Positions 23,580 through 32,287 of a stretch of DNA of 36,734 nt are shown here, in pieces; the stretch's first letter is position 1, and each line of letters opens with the position of its first letter. Made by a program: the position numbers and the translations under genes. This DNA is from Myxococcota bacterium. GTDB taxonomy: Bacteria > Myxococcota_A > UBA9160 > PR03. Location of the stretch: positions 1 through 36,734 of the forward strand of contig JASJBO010000064.1 of assembly GCA_030066475.1 (NCBI GenBank), written 5' to 3'. The notes under the pieces were generated by a model, which was given only the letters and a program-made list of their open reading frames with translations, searched no databases and was not told where the DNA came from.

Positions 23580-25385
23580 TCAGACCCTCCCGACCAGGAG
23601 GTCTCCGACGCGGAAGGCGTTGGCCTGGATCGTGAGCGTGGGATTCGCGCTGCCCGAAGTGGGCATGAAGGAGCCGTCCGTCACGTACAGGTTGTCGAAT
23701 TCCCATGCGCGACAGTCGCGATCGAGGACCGAGTCGGCGGGGTCCGAGCCGAACCGCGCGCCGCCCAGGATGTGGTTCGCGATGCGCGCCCGGGCGTTCT
23801 CCGCCTGGTACACGCCGCCGCCCCCGAGGTCGGCCGTCACGCCGCCCGCCTCGAGCACCTGCACGCACTGGCGCGCCATCACGTCCATCAGGAAGCGATC
23901 GTGGGCGTGCCAGTCCTTGATGATGTAGGCGACCGGGCGATTCCACTTGTCGCGCACGCTCGGGTGCAGCTCGATCCGGTTGGTCGGCAGGGGCACCTGG
24001 TTGGCCATGAAGCTCACCGAGAGGCGCCGCCCGAAGTCCTCGTCGAAGAACCCCGCGAGGCGCTCGCCCGTCAGCGACGTGTCCTCGACGAAGCCGAACC
24101 AGATCGTGTCGAGGTCGTGGCTCCCGTGCGTGCGCGCCAGCGAGATGGGCAGCGCCTGGTCCGAGGTGTTGTTGTAGATGGCGGCGCCGGCCCACAGTCC
24201 GTTCTGATGGATGAAGTCGGCGCCAGCGCAGAAGTCGGTGGCCCAGTCGCTGTCGAGCGAGATCGACTTGTCGAAGCGGTCGGGTACGCGACCCTCGGCG
24301 CCTCCGAAGCAGTGGGTCAGGAAGTACTTCCCGAGCAGCCCGCTGCGGTTGATGCGCTCGCCGAAGTTCGAGTCCTCCTCGGCTGAGAGCATCAGCAGCC
24401 GCACCGATTCGATCGCGGAGCAGGCCACCACCACGAGCTTGCCGGAGACCTCACGGGGCCGGCCCGCCGGATCGAGGTAGCGCACCCGCGTGACCCGGCT
24501 GCCCTCGCTCTCGAGATGCGTCACGTTGCAGTTGCAGCGGATCTCGAAGTTGGGGCGGTCGGCGATCGGGGCCAGCAGCGCGACCCAGGTGTTCGACTTG
24601 AGCCCGAGCGGGTCGCCGTAGCGGTTGACGTAGGCGGTCTTCGCCGGCTCGGCTCCGCCGGGGACCGTTCGGCCGCTGGGGGCGTGGTCCTGGGTGATGA
24701 CGGCCAGGGGGGTGCGGTAGCGGGGCATGCCGAGGGCATCCATGCCCTGCGCCACGTGGGTGCTGATGGGATTCGGCGCCAGTGGCTGCTGGTAGTGGTC
24801 CGCCGAAAAGGGCTTCGCCTGGTGCTGCTGCGTGCCGTTGATCCCGATCAGACGCTCGGCCTCGCCGTAGAAGGGCTCGAGATCGTCGTAGGAGATGGGC
24901 CAGTCCCGGGCCTCGCGCTGGACGTCGCCGTTCGGGTCCTGTGCGAGCCCCCGCCCCTCGTTGAAGCTTCGCAGCCGCAGGTCGTCGGGCGTGAAGCGCA
25001 GCGAGACGGCGCCGTAGAGCTGGGTGCCGCCGCCCACCACCTGCGCCGTGTAGCCTTCGATGGTCGCCCGGTCCTCCTGCTCCCCGTCCGGCCCGGAGTG
25101 CTGGTAGACGTGCGGCTCGTCGTTCAGGTCCGGCTCGACGTGGCTCGAGTAGTAGGAGTCGCCCGCGTTGGCGACGCCGGGCACCTGGACGCGCTTCTCG
25201 GCGCCGGTCGCGAAGAGCTCGTCGCGGCGGAAGTCGCTGCGCCCGCGCGGATCCTGCTGCTGGGTCCGGAAGAGCGGCCCCTTCTCCAGGACGATCACGG
25301 ACTTGCCGGCGTTCACGAGGCGTTGCACGACCGGGGCGCCGCCCGCACCGCTTCCGATCACCACCACGTCGCATTCCGTCGCCAT
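23580..25385 (-). CDS. GMC-family FAD oxidoreductase
   Basis: A 601-aa glucose-methanol-choline oxidoreductase. The ADP-binding GxGxxG is G11-S-G-A-G-G16 (CDVVVIGSGAGGAPVVQRL) followed by IVLEKG. The GMC substrate domain has VVGGGTQLYGAVSLRF and WPISYDDLEPFYGEAERLIG. The C-terminal domain has NHILGGARFGSDP, carrying the catalytic-type His, and SGSANPTLTIQANAFRVGD, carrying the paired Asn. These features are like the pyranose-oxidase and gluconate/sorbitol-dehydrogenase branch, which partners with subunit-3 proteins. No Tat signal is visible at the N-terminus. The start at 25385 is set by GGAGGG just upstream. The preceding gene encodes such a subunit-3-like partner, 67 bases away. Confidence 0.9.
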   Translation of the reverse strand: MATECDVVVIGSGAGGAPVVQRLVNAGKSVIVLEKGPLFRTQQQDPRGRSDFRRDELFATGAEKRVQVPGVANAGDSYYSSHVEPDLNDEPHVYQHSGPDGEQEDRATIEGYTAQVVGGGTQLYGAVSLRFTPDDLRLRSFNEGRGLAQDPNGDVQREARDWPISYDDLEPFYGEAERLIGINGTQQHQAKPFSADHYQQPLAPNPISTHVAQGMDALGMPRYRTPLAVITQDHAPSGRTVPGGAEPAKTAYVNRYGDPLGLKSNTWVALLAPIADRPNFEIRCNCNVTHLESEGSRVTRVRYLDPAGRPREVSGKLVVVACSAIESVRLLMLSAEEDSNFGERINRSGLLGKYFLTHCFGGAEGRVPDRFDKSISLDSDWATDFCAGADFIHQNGLWAGAAIYNNTSDQALPISLARTHGSHDLDTIWFGFVEDTSLTGERLAGFFDEDFGRRLSVSFMANQVPLPTNRIELHPSVRDKWNRPVAYIIKDWHAHDRFLMDVMARQCVQVLEAGGVTADLGGGGVYQAENARARIANHILGGARFGSDPADSVLDRDCRAWEFDNLYVTDGSFMPTSGSANPTLTIQANAFRVGDLLVGRV

Positions 25386-25452
25386 CCCGCCCTCCCGTGC
25401 GCGCCGATCGCTCCCGGCGCGCGCACCTCCCGCGCCGGCGAGCCGGCGCCGC

Positions 25453-26517
25453 TCAGCCGCGATACGCCGGGTCGTTCCCGAGCGGCGGCTCGAGCGAGCG
25501 TCGCCAGTCGAAGAGCGTGCCTCCGCCCTGACCCCGGTAGCGATCGCCCAGGTACGCCCAGCCACTGCCGGCGGCGTTGCCTCCGTAGCGGGGATGCGCA
25601 AAGGCGCCGGTGAGCGTATGGCGCCGCAGCAGCTGGAGGAAGTACCTCGGGTCCCGGTAGCGAGCCGTATCCCAGCCCGGGACGTCGTTGCCGGCCATCT
25701 GGTCGTAGAGGTCGACGTACATCTGCATCGGCATCTGCTCCGGGCTCACGAAGGGATTGCGCGCCCGGAGCAGCCCGTCGATCAGCTCGAGGCAGATGCG
25801 GTAGTCGATCAGGTGATGCATCTCCTCGCGCGCGAGGAGCTTGTCGATGAAGTTGACGACCCCGACGGACTCGTCGAAGCGATAGGCCTGGAGCTCACCC
25901 CGGGACTTGGAGGCGTGATCGAGGCCGTCGTAGTAGGAGGACAGGAACCGACGGCCCTCGGTGGTCCGGAAGGGCAGGATGTGGTCCGTCAGGCGCTCGA
26001 GCAGGACCGCCTCCCACTGCTCGAGCGTGATCGGTGCCGTGCACAGGTCCGTGAAGAAGCGCGACCAGGTCCGACCGTTGTCGAGGTCCACGCGCTGCGG
26101 GTTCACGGGGTCGAGCACATCCTCGCCATCCACGCGGAAGCGGTACGTGTGTACCTCCCCCTTGGGTACGACGACGGTCACGGCGAAGTACGGGGTGTCG
26201 CCGATGCGGCGCAGCGGAAGCGCCTCGTAGAGCCTTGCGAAGGTCCCGACGACACCGACCTCCGCCGGCAGCTGCTCCGGATCGGCGGCGAAGACGAAGC
26301 TCACCTCGTTCGAGGCGTAGTCCGTCGCGGGGTCGTCGGCGCCACCGCCATGGCTGTCGATGATCGGGAAGCGCCAGCCCTCGCAGATCCGGCCGCGCGG
26401 ATCGCCGGGGGCGAACTGGCCGAAGTCGTGCCTGGGCTCGTCGAGAGACCGGGCGAGATGCCGGGTGCAGTGATTCAGGAGGTACTGATCGTCACGCTCC
26501 AGGATGATCGGTGCCAA
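25453..26517 (-). CDS. Gluconate-2-dehydrogenase subunit-3-like protein with a glycogen-binding-like segment
   Basis: A protein of about 354 aa, first gene of the operon. Residues about 70-145 look like an E-set/AMPK-type glycogen-binding fold: NEVSFVFAADPEQLPAEVGV, VGTFARLYEALPL and GEVHTYRFRVDGEDVLDPVN. The C-terminal half (FLSSYYDGLDHASKSRGELQ, then MYVDLYDQMAGNDVPGWDT, RYFLQLLRRHTLTGAFAHPR and YGGN) fits the gluconate 2-dehydrogenase subunit 3 family (PF13618), whose members help GMC enzymes. There is no ATG in frame. A TTG at 26517 is chosen because GAGGGG lies 6-8 bases upstream; a GTG at 26523 abuts that site, and a TTG at 26592 is also possible. An ATG at 26611 in another frame opens a suggestive MSKTISLAKPL peptide, so a frameshift at the start is conceivable. 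Confidence 0.65.
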   Translation of the reverse strand: MAPIILERDDQYLLNHCTRHLARSLDEPRHDFGQFAPGDPRGRICEGWRFPIIDSHGGGADDPATDYASNEVSFVFAADPEQLPAEVGVVGTFARLYEALPLRRIGDTPYFAVTVVVPKGEVHTYRFRVDGEDVLDPVNPQRVDLDNGRTWSRFFTDLCTAPITLEQWEAVLLERLTDHILPFRTTEGRRFLSSYYDGLDHASKSRGELQAYRFDESVGVVNFIDKLLAREEMHHLIDYRICLELIDGLLRARNPFVSPEQMPMQMYVDLYDQMAGNDVPGWDTARYRDPRYFLQLLRRHTLTGAFAHPRYGGNAAGSGWAYLGDRYRGQGGGTLFDWRRSLEPPLGNDPAYRG

Positions 26518-26523
26518 GAACAC

Positions 26524-26817
26524 CCCCTCGAAGCGCCCGGATCCGGTTCGGGTCGAAGACCCAATTGAATCCAAGTGCCAACGGCTTGGCAAGAGAAATC
26601 GTCTTCGACATCGGATCTTCTCGCAGACAGGGGACTCGCATCGTCGACGATGCGCGATCGCCGCGCCGTGCGACCTGCTGCCGGCTCTCGAGCTCGCGTG
26701 GGGTGCGATTCCCTCGGTAGCTCTCGGCGTGGCGCCGTGTCAGGCGGCCGCTGTGGTACGTTCCGCCGGGTCCATCCTCTACCACGACGACCATCGACCG
26801 ACCCGGAGGTCGCGACG
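26524..26817. promoter_or_regulatory. Divergent intergenic region
   Basis: It lies between the minus-strand GMC/GlgX operon and the plus-strand fusion gene and must hold promoters for both. A TAnnnT-type box (TACGTT, 26757-26762) could serve the plus gene. No clear operator palindrome or hairpin was recognised. Confidence 0.35.
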
Positions 26818-28365
26818 ATGAAGTTCGAGCAGACGGCCCGCGTGTCGCATCCGGCCGCGAAGGTCCTCGAGACGATGATCGAGCGGATGGAGGACATCGC
26901 GCCCTTCCTGCCGAACATCGAGTCGATCGAGACGCAGAGTCGGCGCGAGACCGGACACGGCCGGGTCCGGATCGTGCGCCGCTGGCAGGGGCACGCCGAG
27001 ACCGTGCCGGCCGCGCTGCGTCCCTTCCTCTCCCGGGACCTCATGGCCTGGATCGACACGGCGGTCTGGACTCCCGAGGCCTGGCGGGTCGAGTGGTCGC
27101 AGGAGAGCTGCGCCGGGGCGCTGGCCGGGCTCTACGCGTGCAGCGGCGTGAACTTCTTCGAGCCCCACCCCGACGACCCCGAGCGCGCGACCCGGATCCG
27201 GATCACGGGCGAGTTGCAGGTCGATCCCCTCGCGCTGCCCGGCCTCCCCCACGCACTGAGCGCGCGGATGGCCGACCAGATCGAGCGGTTCGTCGTCGAC
27301 CTGATCACGCCGAATCTCACGGACGTGGCGAAGGGCCTCCAGGGATACCTGGACGACCGCGCGTCGCGGGGGCGGCGGAGCGCACCGCGGGCGCGGCGCA
27401 CGACCCGCGCGCGAGCCGTGTCGGGCGCCGGGTCCGGCGACGACTGGAAGGCTCCCGTGGGACAGGTGAATCGGGCGTACCGCAACGGCTGCACCGGGGG
27501 CTGGCAGGGGGTGCCGATCCACTACACGGAGTACGGCGGCGGCGATCCGGCCATCGTCTGCTGCAACGGGGTGGGTGTGTCCTCGTTCTTCTGGAAGTAC
27601 GTGGTGCAGTTCTTCGCGGAGCGCCATCGCGTCGTCACCTGGGACTACCGGGGCCACAACAGCAGCGGCCTGCCGTCGGAGCTCGTGCCGGGCGCCTTCA
27701 CCATGCAGGCCAACGCCCACGACCTGCTCGCGGTGCTCGACGACTGCGAGATCGATCGCGCGGTCCTGCTCGGGCACTCGATGGGCTGCCAGGTGCTGCT
27801 GGAGACCTGGCGCATCGCGCCCGACCGCATCGCCGGGCTGATCCCGATCTGCGGCGCGTACGGCCGACCCATCGACACCGCCTTCGGCATGCCGCTGCTG
27901 GTGGGACCGCTGTTCTCGGCCCTGTCGGCCGCGGTCGCGGCGGCTCCCCGGCTCGTCGAAGGCGCGCTCCGGCCGCTGCTGCGCTCACAGCTTCCCTACG
28001 CGATCGCGCGGCTCGGGATGATCAACCCGCAGCTCGCCGAGTTCGCCGACATGCGACCCTACTTCGAGCACCTGTCGGAGATGGACCTGCGGGTCTTCTT
28101 CCTGATGGCGGGCGAGATGCAGCAGCACGACGCGGGCCCGTGGCTCCACGAGGTCGACGCGCCGACCCTGGTGGTGGCCGGCGAGAGCGACCTCTTCACA
28201 CCGCTCTCGCTGTCGCTCGCGATGCGCGACCGGATCCCCGGCGCCGAGCTGCTGGTGCTCCCGAAGGGCAGCCACGCCGGCCTGATCGAGCACCCCGAGC
28301 TGCTGAACCTGCGGGTCGAGAAGTTCCTGCGCGAGCGCGTGGCGCTGGCGCCTGTCCACCACTGA
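26818..28365 (+). CDS. SRPBCC-like domain fused to an alpha/beta hydrolase
   Basis: A 515-aa two-domain protein. Residues 1-180 look like a START/SRPBCC lipid- or ligand-binding fold: MKFEQTARVSHPAAKVLETM, with WRVEWSQESCAGALAGLYAC and ADQIERFVVDLITPNLTDVA. An Arg-rich linker (181-205) leads to an alpha/beta hydrolase (215-515). Its nucleophile elbow is G319-H-S321-M-G, with acid D458 (VVAGESDLFTP) and H486 (KGSHAGLIEHPE). The triad is complete. The N-terminal domain might bind a hydrophobic substrate and pass it to the hydrolase. The ATG at 26818 has GGAGG 8 bases upstream, and the frame is open throughout with no sign of a sequencing join. It is probably cytoplasmic, since there is no signal peptide. 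Confidence 0.85.
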   Translation: MKFEQTARVSHPAAKVLETMIERMEDIAPFLPNIESIETQSRRETGHGRVRIVRRWQGHAETVPAALRPFLSRDLMAWIDTAVWTPEAWRVEWSQESCAGALAGLYACSGVNFFEPHPDDPERATRIRITGELQVDPLALPGLPHALSARMADQIERFVVDLITPNLTDVAKGLQGYLDDRASRGRRSAPRARRTTRARAVSGAGSGDDWKAPVGQVNRAYRNGCTGGWQGVPIHYTEYGGGDPAIVCCNGVGVSSFFWKYVVQFFAERHRVVTWDYRGHNSSGLPSELVPGAFTMQANAHDLLAVLDDCEIDRAVLLGHSMGCQVLLETWRIAPDRIAGLIPICGAYGRPIDTAFGMPLLVGPLFSALSAAVAAAPRLVEGALRPLLRSQLPYAIARLGMINPQLAEFADMRPYFEHLSEMDLRVFFLMAGEMQQHDAGPWLHEVDAPTLVVAGESDLFTPLSLSLAMRDRIPGAELLVLPKGSHAGLIEHPELLNLRVEKFLRERVALAPVHH

Positions 28366-28437
28366 GTCGGTCGGCCAGCCGGCGGGCTCGAGATGTCCCT
28401 CGGGACGGCGAATGGAGCCGGCGGCGCCGTTCGGGTC

Positions 28438-28443
28438 TAGACT
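28438..28443 (+). promoter_or_regulatory. Candidate -10 box (TAGACT)
   Basis: TAGACT lies only 7 bases before a GTG and 13 before the ATG of the methyltransferase gene, which lacks a good ribosome site. That spacing would give a leaderless or near-leaderless transcript. Confidence 0.35.
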
Positions 28444-28456
28444 CGCCGGCGTGGCC

Positions 28457-29248
28457 ATGATCGAGTTCGACGAGCGCGTGGCCCGCGGGGTCGAGGCGAT
28501 GTACGCGACGCCCGACGTCGCCGGGCAGCGGCGGCGGGTGATCGAGCTGCTCGCGCCCTCGGCCGGCGAGCAGGTGCTCGACGTCGGAGCCGGGCCCGGC
28601 TTCCTGCTCCACGAGATGGCGCAGGCGGTGGGCGTGGCGGGGCGCGTCGTGGGTCTCGACCCGAGCGAGCCGATGCTCGCGCTCGCGCGCCGCCGCTGCG
28701 AGGAGCAGCCGCAGGTCGAGCTGCGCGTGGGCGAGGCCACCGCGCTGCCGTTCGACGACGCGAGCTTCGACGCCGTCGTCTCCACGCAGGTCTACGAGTA
28801 CGTGGCCGACATGGAGAAGGCGCTGGCCGAGGTGCGGCGCGTGCTGCGGCCCGGCGGGCGCGTGCTGATCCTCGACACCGACTGGGACAGCATCGTGTGG
28901 CGCACCTCCGATCGCGCGCGCATGCGCCGCGTGCTCGAGGCCTGGGACGAGCACCTGGCGGACCCGCACCTGCCGCAGACGCTTGGCAATGCCCTCGAGG
29001 TCGCCGGCCTGGCCGTCGAGCGCGTCGAGGTCGTGCCGCTGGTCAACCCGACGCTGGCGCCCGACACCTACAGCTTCGGGATCCTGGCCGCGATCCAGGG
29101 CTTCGTGCCGGGCCGCTGCGGCGTGGAGCAGGAGGAGGCCGAGGCCTGGGCCGACGAGCTGCGCGCGCGCGGCGCGGCGGGCGAGTACTTCTTCAGCCTC
29201 AACCGCTACGTCTTCCTGGCACGCGCGCCCGGCGGGGGGGCGGCTTGA
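28457..29248 (+). CDS. Class I SAM-dependent methyltransferase
   Basis: A 263-aa methyltransferase. Motif I is VLDVGAGPGFLLHEMA, followed by the acidic residue of motif II (VVGLDPSEPMLALARRR). Motif III/IV is ATALPFDDASFDAVVSTQVY and motif VI is EVRRVLRPGGRVLILDTDWD. The pattern is that of the UbiE/Methyltransf_11 group. The substrate is unknown. The ATG at 28457 (IEFDERVARGVEAMYATPDV) is preferred; a GTG two codons earlier is equally possible. Its stop overlaps the first codon of the LLM remnant (TTGA), and the intact LLM gene follows, so the enzymes may once have formed one operon acting on a common metabolite. Confidence 0.85.
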   Translation: MIEFDERVARGVEAMYATPDVAGQRRRVIELLAPSAGEQVLDVGAGPGFLLHEMAQAVGVAGRVVGLDPSEPMLALARRRCEEQPQVELRVGEATALPFDDASFDAVVSTQVYEYVADMEKALAEVRRVLRPGGRVLILDTDWDSIVWRTSDRARMRRVLEAWDEHLADPHLPQTLGNALEVAGLAVERVEVVPLVNPTLAPDTYSFGILAAIQGFVPGRCGVEQEEAEAWADELRARGAAGEYFFSLNRYVFLARAPGGGAA

Positions 29249-29382
29249 GCGTCCGCGTCGGCCTCGGTCTGGCGACGTTCCCGGTGGCGCGCGGTGTGGA
29301 CGACGTGCTCGAGCAGACGCGTCGGCTCGTCGCCGAGGTGCTACCCGTGCTCCACGCGCCCGACCCGGGAGGACCCCCGTGA
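29245..29382 (+). pseudogene. Internally deleted LLM-class oxidoreductase relic
   Basis: A 45-codon frame from a TTG overlapping the methyltransferase stop. It begins SVRVGLGLATFPVARG, the typical first beta strand of a luciferase-like oxidoreductase, and ends DDVLEQTRRLVAEVLPVL, the typical last helix of such enzymes. The roughly 250 residues between are missing. Its stop overlaps the GTG of the intact LLM gene (GTGA). It reads as an in-frame deletion that left both ends. A short functional peptide cannot be excluded. Confidence 0.55.
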
Positions 29383-30329
29383 CCCGACCGTTCCGCTTCG
29401 GCGTCCAGATGGCTGCGCTGCCCACGCCCGACTGGGCCGACTGGGTGCGTCACGTCGAGGAGCTGGGCTTCTCGACCGTCTTCTGCCCCGACCACTTCTC
29501 GAACCAGTGGGACCCCACCACGCTGCTCGCCGGCGTGGCCGCCGCGAGCGAGCGCCTGAACGTGGGCTCGCTGGTCTACGGCATCGACTACCGCCATCCC
29601 GTGATCTACGCCAAGCAGGCCGCCACCCTGCACCTGCTCTCGGGCGGACGGCACGAGTTCGGCCTGGGCGCGGGCTGGATGGAGACCGACTACGTGCAGG
29701 CCGGGATGGACTACGAGCGGCCCGGCCTGCGCATCGAGCGGCTCGAGGAGGCGCTCCAGATCTGCCTCGCGATGTGGGAGGGCGACGGCGCCTCGTTCGA
29801 GGGGCGCCACTACACGATCCGCGAGATCCCGCAGGCGGCCGAGCTGCCCGCGGGCGAGCGGCCGAAGGTCCTGGTGGGTGGCGGCGGGCGGCGGCTGCTG
29901 TCGGTCGCGGGGCGCTACGCCGACATCGTCGGGATCAACCCGCAGCTCCGCGAGGGCAAGGTGACGGGCGAGACGCCGGCCGACCTGGCGCCCGAGCGGG
30001 TGCGCGAGAAGGTGGGCTGGGTGCGCGCGGCCGCCGAGCGCGCCGGCCGCGACCCCGACGCCCTCGAGCTGCAGTCGCTCGTCTTCGTGGTCGCCATCAC
30101 CGACGATCCCAGCGGCATCCGCCGGGCGCTGGCCCAGAGCTCGGGCATGACCGTCGAGCAGGTGGCCGACTGCCCGCTGTTCCTCACCGGGTCCGCGAGC
30201 GAGATCCAGGAGCGGCTCGAGAAGCGCCGCGAGGAGACCGGGATCACTTACGTCGTAGTGCAGGGCCGACCGTCGAACGTCGTCGACGAATTTGCGGAGC
30301 GAGTGATGGGTCCGCTTCTGCGGCCGTGA
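29379..30329 (+). CDS. F420-dependent oxidoreductase-like LLM protein (MSMEG_2516-type)
   Basis: A 316-aa luciferase-like protein. It starts [20 protein letters not shown] and contains [40 protein letters not shown], and [20 protein letters not shown] followed by [10 protein letters not shown]. These phrases match the TIGR03621 group (MSMEG_2516-like probable F420-dependent oxidoreductases), common in actinobacteria and in some uncultured proteobacteria. [20 protein letters not shown] is the C-terminal cofactor loop. The GTG at 29379 has GGGAGG 6 bases upstream and overlaps the preceding stop. Its 3' end overlaps the convergent secreted-protein gene by 86 bases. Substrate and cofactor are not provable from sequence. 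Confidence 0.88.
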   Translation: MTRPFRFGVQMAALPTPDWADWVRHVEELGFSTVFCPDHFSNQWDPTTLLAGVAAASERLNVGSLVYGIDYRHPVIYAKQAATLHLLSGGRHEFGLGAGWMETDYVQAGMDYERPGLRIERLEEALQICLAMWEGDGASFEGRHYTIREIPQAAELPAGERPKVLVGGGGRRLLSVAGRYADIVGINPQLREGKVTGETPADLAPERVREKVGWVRAAAERAGRDPDALELQSLVFVVAITDDPSGIRRALAQSSGMTVEQVADCPLFLTGSASEIQERLEKRREETGITYVVVQGRPSNVVDEFAERVMGPLLRP

Positions 30330-30753
30330 GCGGGAAGTAGAGCTCGACGCCGTCGAAGTCGCCGAGCTCGCGCTGGAAGGTCATGCGGAACAGGTCACGG
30401 TAGGCCTCTTCGTTGCTCTCCTCGCGCCGGGTCGCCCACACGAAGGGCGAGCCCGCGATGTAGATCGCGCTCGACGCGATGCAGGCCGCCGCCGACGGGG
30501 GGCGCACGAAGACCGCGTCGGCCACCTTGAAGAAGTTGTCGAGCCAGGTGGCCTCGGGCGGCAGCGGGGGGTACGACTCGTAGGGCGCGTAGAGCGCCCT
30601 CGCGCGCAGCTCGAGCGCGCCATCGTAGTCGCCGTCGCCGTCCCAGTCCTCGCTCGGCACGGGGTGCTCGGCCCCGGCCGGCGCGGCGGCGAGGCCCAGG
30701 GCCAGCAGCAAGCACAGGGGGGCGAGGGCCCCGGCGGCGGTGGGTCGTCTCAT
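30244..30753 (-). CDS. Small secreted protein of unknown function
   Basis: A 169-aa protein with a clear Sec signal peptide ([22 protein letters not shown]). A Pro/Tyr-rich mature part follows: [40 protein letters not shown] and [20 protein letters not shown]. The DxDGDxD stretch could bind calcium. I do not recognise the family. The last 28 codons are antisense to the end of the LLM gene, so the true C-terminus may have been extended by loss of a stop. A TAGACT hexamer sits 8 bases before the ATG. Confidence 0.65.
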   Translation of the reverse strand: MRRPTAAGALAPLCLLLALGLAAAPAGAEHPVPSEDWDGDGDYDGALELRARALYAPYESYPPLPPEATWLDNFFKVADAVFVRPPSAAACIASSAIYIAGSPFVWATRREESNEEAYRDLFRMTFQRELGDFDGVELYFPLTAAEADPSLAPQIRRRRSTVGPALRRK

Positions 30754-30761
30754 CGCGCCGA

Positions 30762-30767
30762 AGTCTA
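30762..30767 (-). promoter_or_regulatory. Candidate -10 box (TAGACT)
   Basis: On the minus strand TAGACT lies 8 bases before the ATG at 30753, again close enough for a leaderless transcript. It is 39 bases from the divergent xylB start. Confidence 0.35.
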
Positions 30768-30805
30768 CCGGCTCGCCGGCCCGGTCGCGATATCGTTGGC
30801 GTCGC

Positions 30806-32287
30806 ATGGATCTGGGCATCGATCTCGGGACCTCGGCCGTCAAGGCGGTGCTCGTCGACGACGAGGACCGCGTCGTCGCGCAGGCGAGCGCGCCGCTCGA
30901 GGTGCAGCGGCCCCATCCGCTGTGGTCCGAGCAGGAACCCGACGCCTGGTGGCAGGCCACCGACGCGGCGGTGCGCGCCCTGCGTGCGGAGGCGCCCGGC
31001 GCGTTGGCCGCGACCCGCGCGGTGGGGCTCTCGGGGCAGATGCACGGCGCCACGCTGCTGGGCGCCGACGAGCGCCCGCTGCGGCCCGCGATCCTGTGGA
31101 ACGACGGCCGCAGCGCGGCGCAGTGCCGCGAGCTGGAGCGGCGCGTGCCGGACTCGCGCCGGATCACGGGCAACCTGGCGATGCCCGGCTTCACCGCGCC
31201 GAAGCTGCTGTGGGTGCGCGGCCACGAGCCCGACCTGTTCGCGCGCGTGCGCCGCGTGCTGCTGCCCAAGGACGCGCTGCGCCTGCGCCTGACGGGCGAC
31301 GTCGCCTCCGACCTCTCGGACAGCTCGGGCACGCTGTGGCTCGACGTCGCGCGGCGGGACTGGTCGGACGCGATGCTCGCCGCCTGCGAGCTGGACCGCG
31401 CCGCGATGCCGCGGCTGTGCGAGGGAACCGAGCCCACCGGCCGGCTGCGCGCGGCGGTCGCCGAGGCCTGGGGGATCGGCCGCGTCCCGGTGGCCGCAGG
31501 GGCCGGCGACCAGGCCGCCGGGGCGGTCGGCGCGGGGGTCGTCCGACCCGGCGAGGCCTCGCTCGCGCTCGGCACCTCCGGCGTGCTGTTCGTCGCCAGC
31601 GACCGCTTCCGCCCCAACCCGGCGCGTGCGGTCCACGCCTTCTGCCACTGCCTGCCGGGCCGCTGGCACCAGATGTCGGTGCTGCTGTCGGCGGCGAGCT
31701 GCCTGGCGTGGGTGTGCGCGCTCACCGGAGCCCCGAGCGAGGAGGCGCTGCTCGCCGAGGTCGAGGCCGCCGACCGGCCCGGCGACCGGCTGCTCTTCCT
31801 CCCGTACCTCTCGGGCGAGCGCACGCCGCACAACGACCCGGACGCGACCGGCGTGTTCGTCGGGCTCACCCACGAGACCGGCCGCGCCGCGCTGGCGCGC
31901 GCCGTGCTCGAGGGCGTCGCCTTCGCGTTCGCCGACGCCCAGCAGGTGCTGCTCGAGGCGGGCGCCCCGATCGGGGACGTGTCGGTGATCGGCGGCGGCG
32001 CGCGCAGCCCGCTCTGGGGCCGGATCCTGGCCGCCGTGCTCGAGCGCCCGCTCGTCTACCGCCGCGGCGGCGAGGTGGGGCCGGCGCACGGCGCGGCGCG
32101 CCTCGCGCGTCTGGCCGCGACCGGCGAGGACCCCGACGCCGTGTGCGTGCCGCGGCCGGTGGAGCGGGTCGTCGAGCCCGAGCCCGCGCTGCGCGATCAT
32201 TACCGGGCGCCGCTCGAGCGCTTCCGCGCGCTCTACGGCGCGCTGCGCGAGCACTTCGACGCGAGCCGAGGAGGGTCCGACGCATGA
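30806..32287 (+). CDS. xylB: Xylulokinase
   Basis: A 493-aa FGGY-family carbohydrate kinase, the usual XylB length. The N-terminal phosphate loop is [20 protein letters not shown], the substrate loop is [12 protein letters not shown] with PAILWNDGR, and the catalytic Asp is in [18 protein letters not shown]. The C-terminal ATPase part has [33 protein letters not shown] and [19 protein letters not shown]. It phosphorylates D-xylulose to xylulose-5-phosphate in the cytoplasm. The start at 30806 gives the canonical N-terminus directly. Its stop overlaps the xylA start in ATGA fashion, so the two are translationally coupled. Confidence 0.93.
   Translation: MDLGIDLGTSAVKAVLVDDEDRVVAQASAPLEVQRPHPLWSEQEPDAWWQATDAAVRALRAEAPGALAATRAVGLSGQMHGATLLGADERPLRPAILWNDGRSAAQCRELERRVPDSRRITGNLAMPGFTAPKLLWVRGHEPDLFARVRRVLLPKDALRLRLTGDVASDLSDSSGTLWLDVARRDWSDAMLAACELDRAAMPRLCEGTEPTGRLRAAVAEAWGIGRVPVAAGAGDQAAGAVGAGVVRPGEASLALGTSGVLFVASDRFRPNPARAVHAFCHCLPGRWHQMSVLLSAASCLAWVCALTGAPSEEALLAEVEAADRPGDRLLFLPYLSGERTPHNDPDATGVFVGLTHETGRAALARAVLEGVAFAFADAQQVLLEAGAPIGDVSVIGGGARSPLWGRILAAVLERPLVYRRGGEVGPAHGAARLARLAATGEDPDAVCVPRPVERVVEPEPALRDHYRAPLERFRALYGALREHFDASRGGSDA

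Noticed and set aside
18820..24386. Very long plus-strand open frames opposite the GMC/GlgX operon (774 and 1104 codons)
   Set aside because: They are mirror frames of high-GC genes, with Val/Ala/Arg/His-rich, low-complexity translations and no recognisable domain; the minus strand carries clear enzymes.
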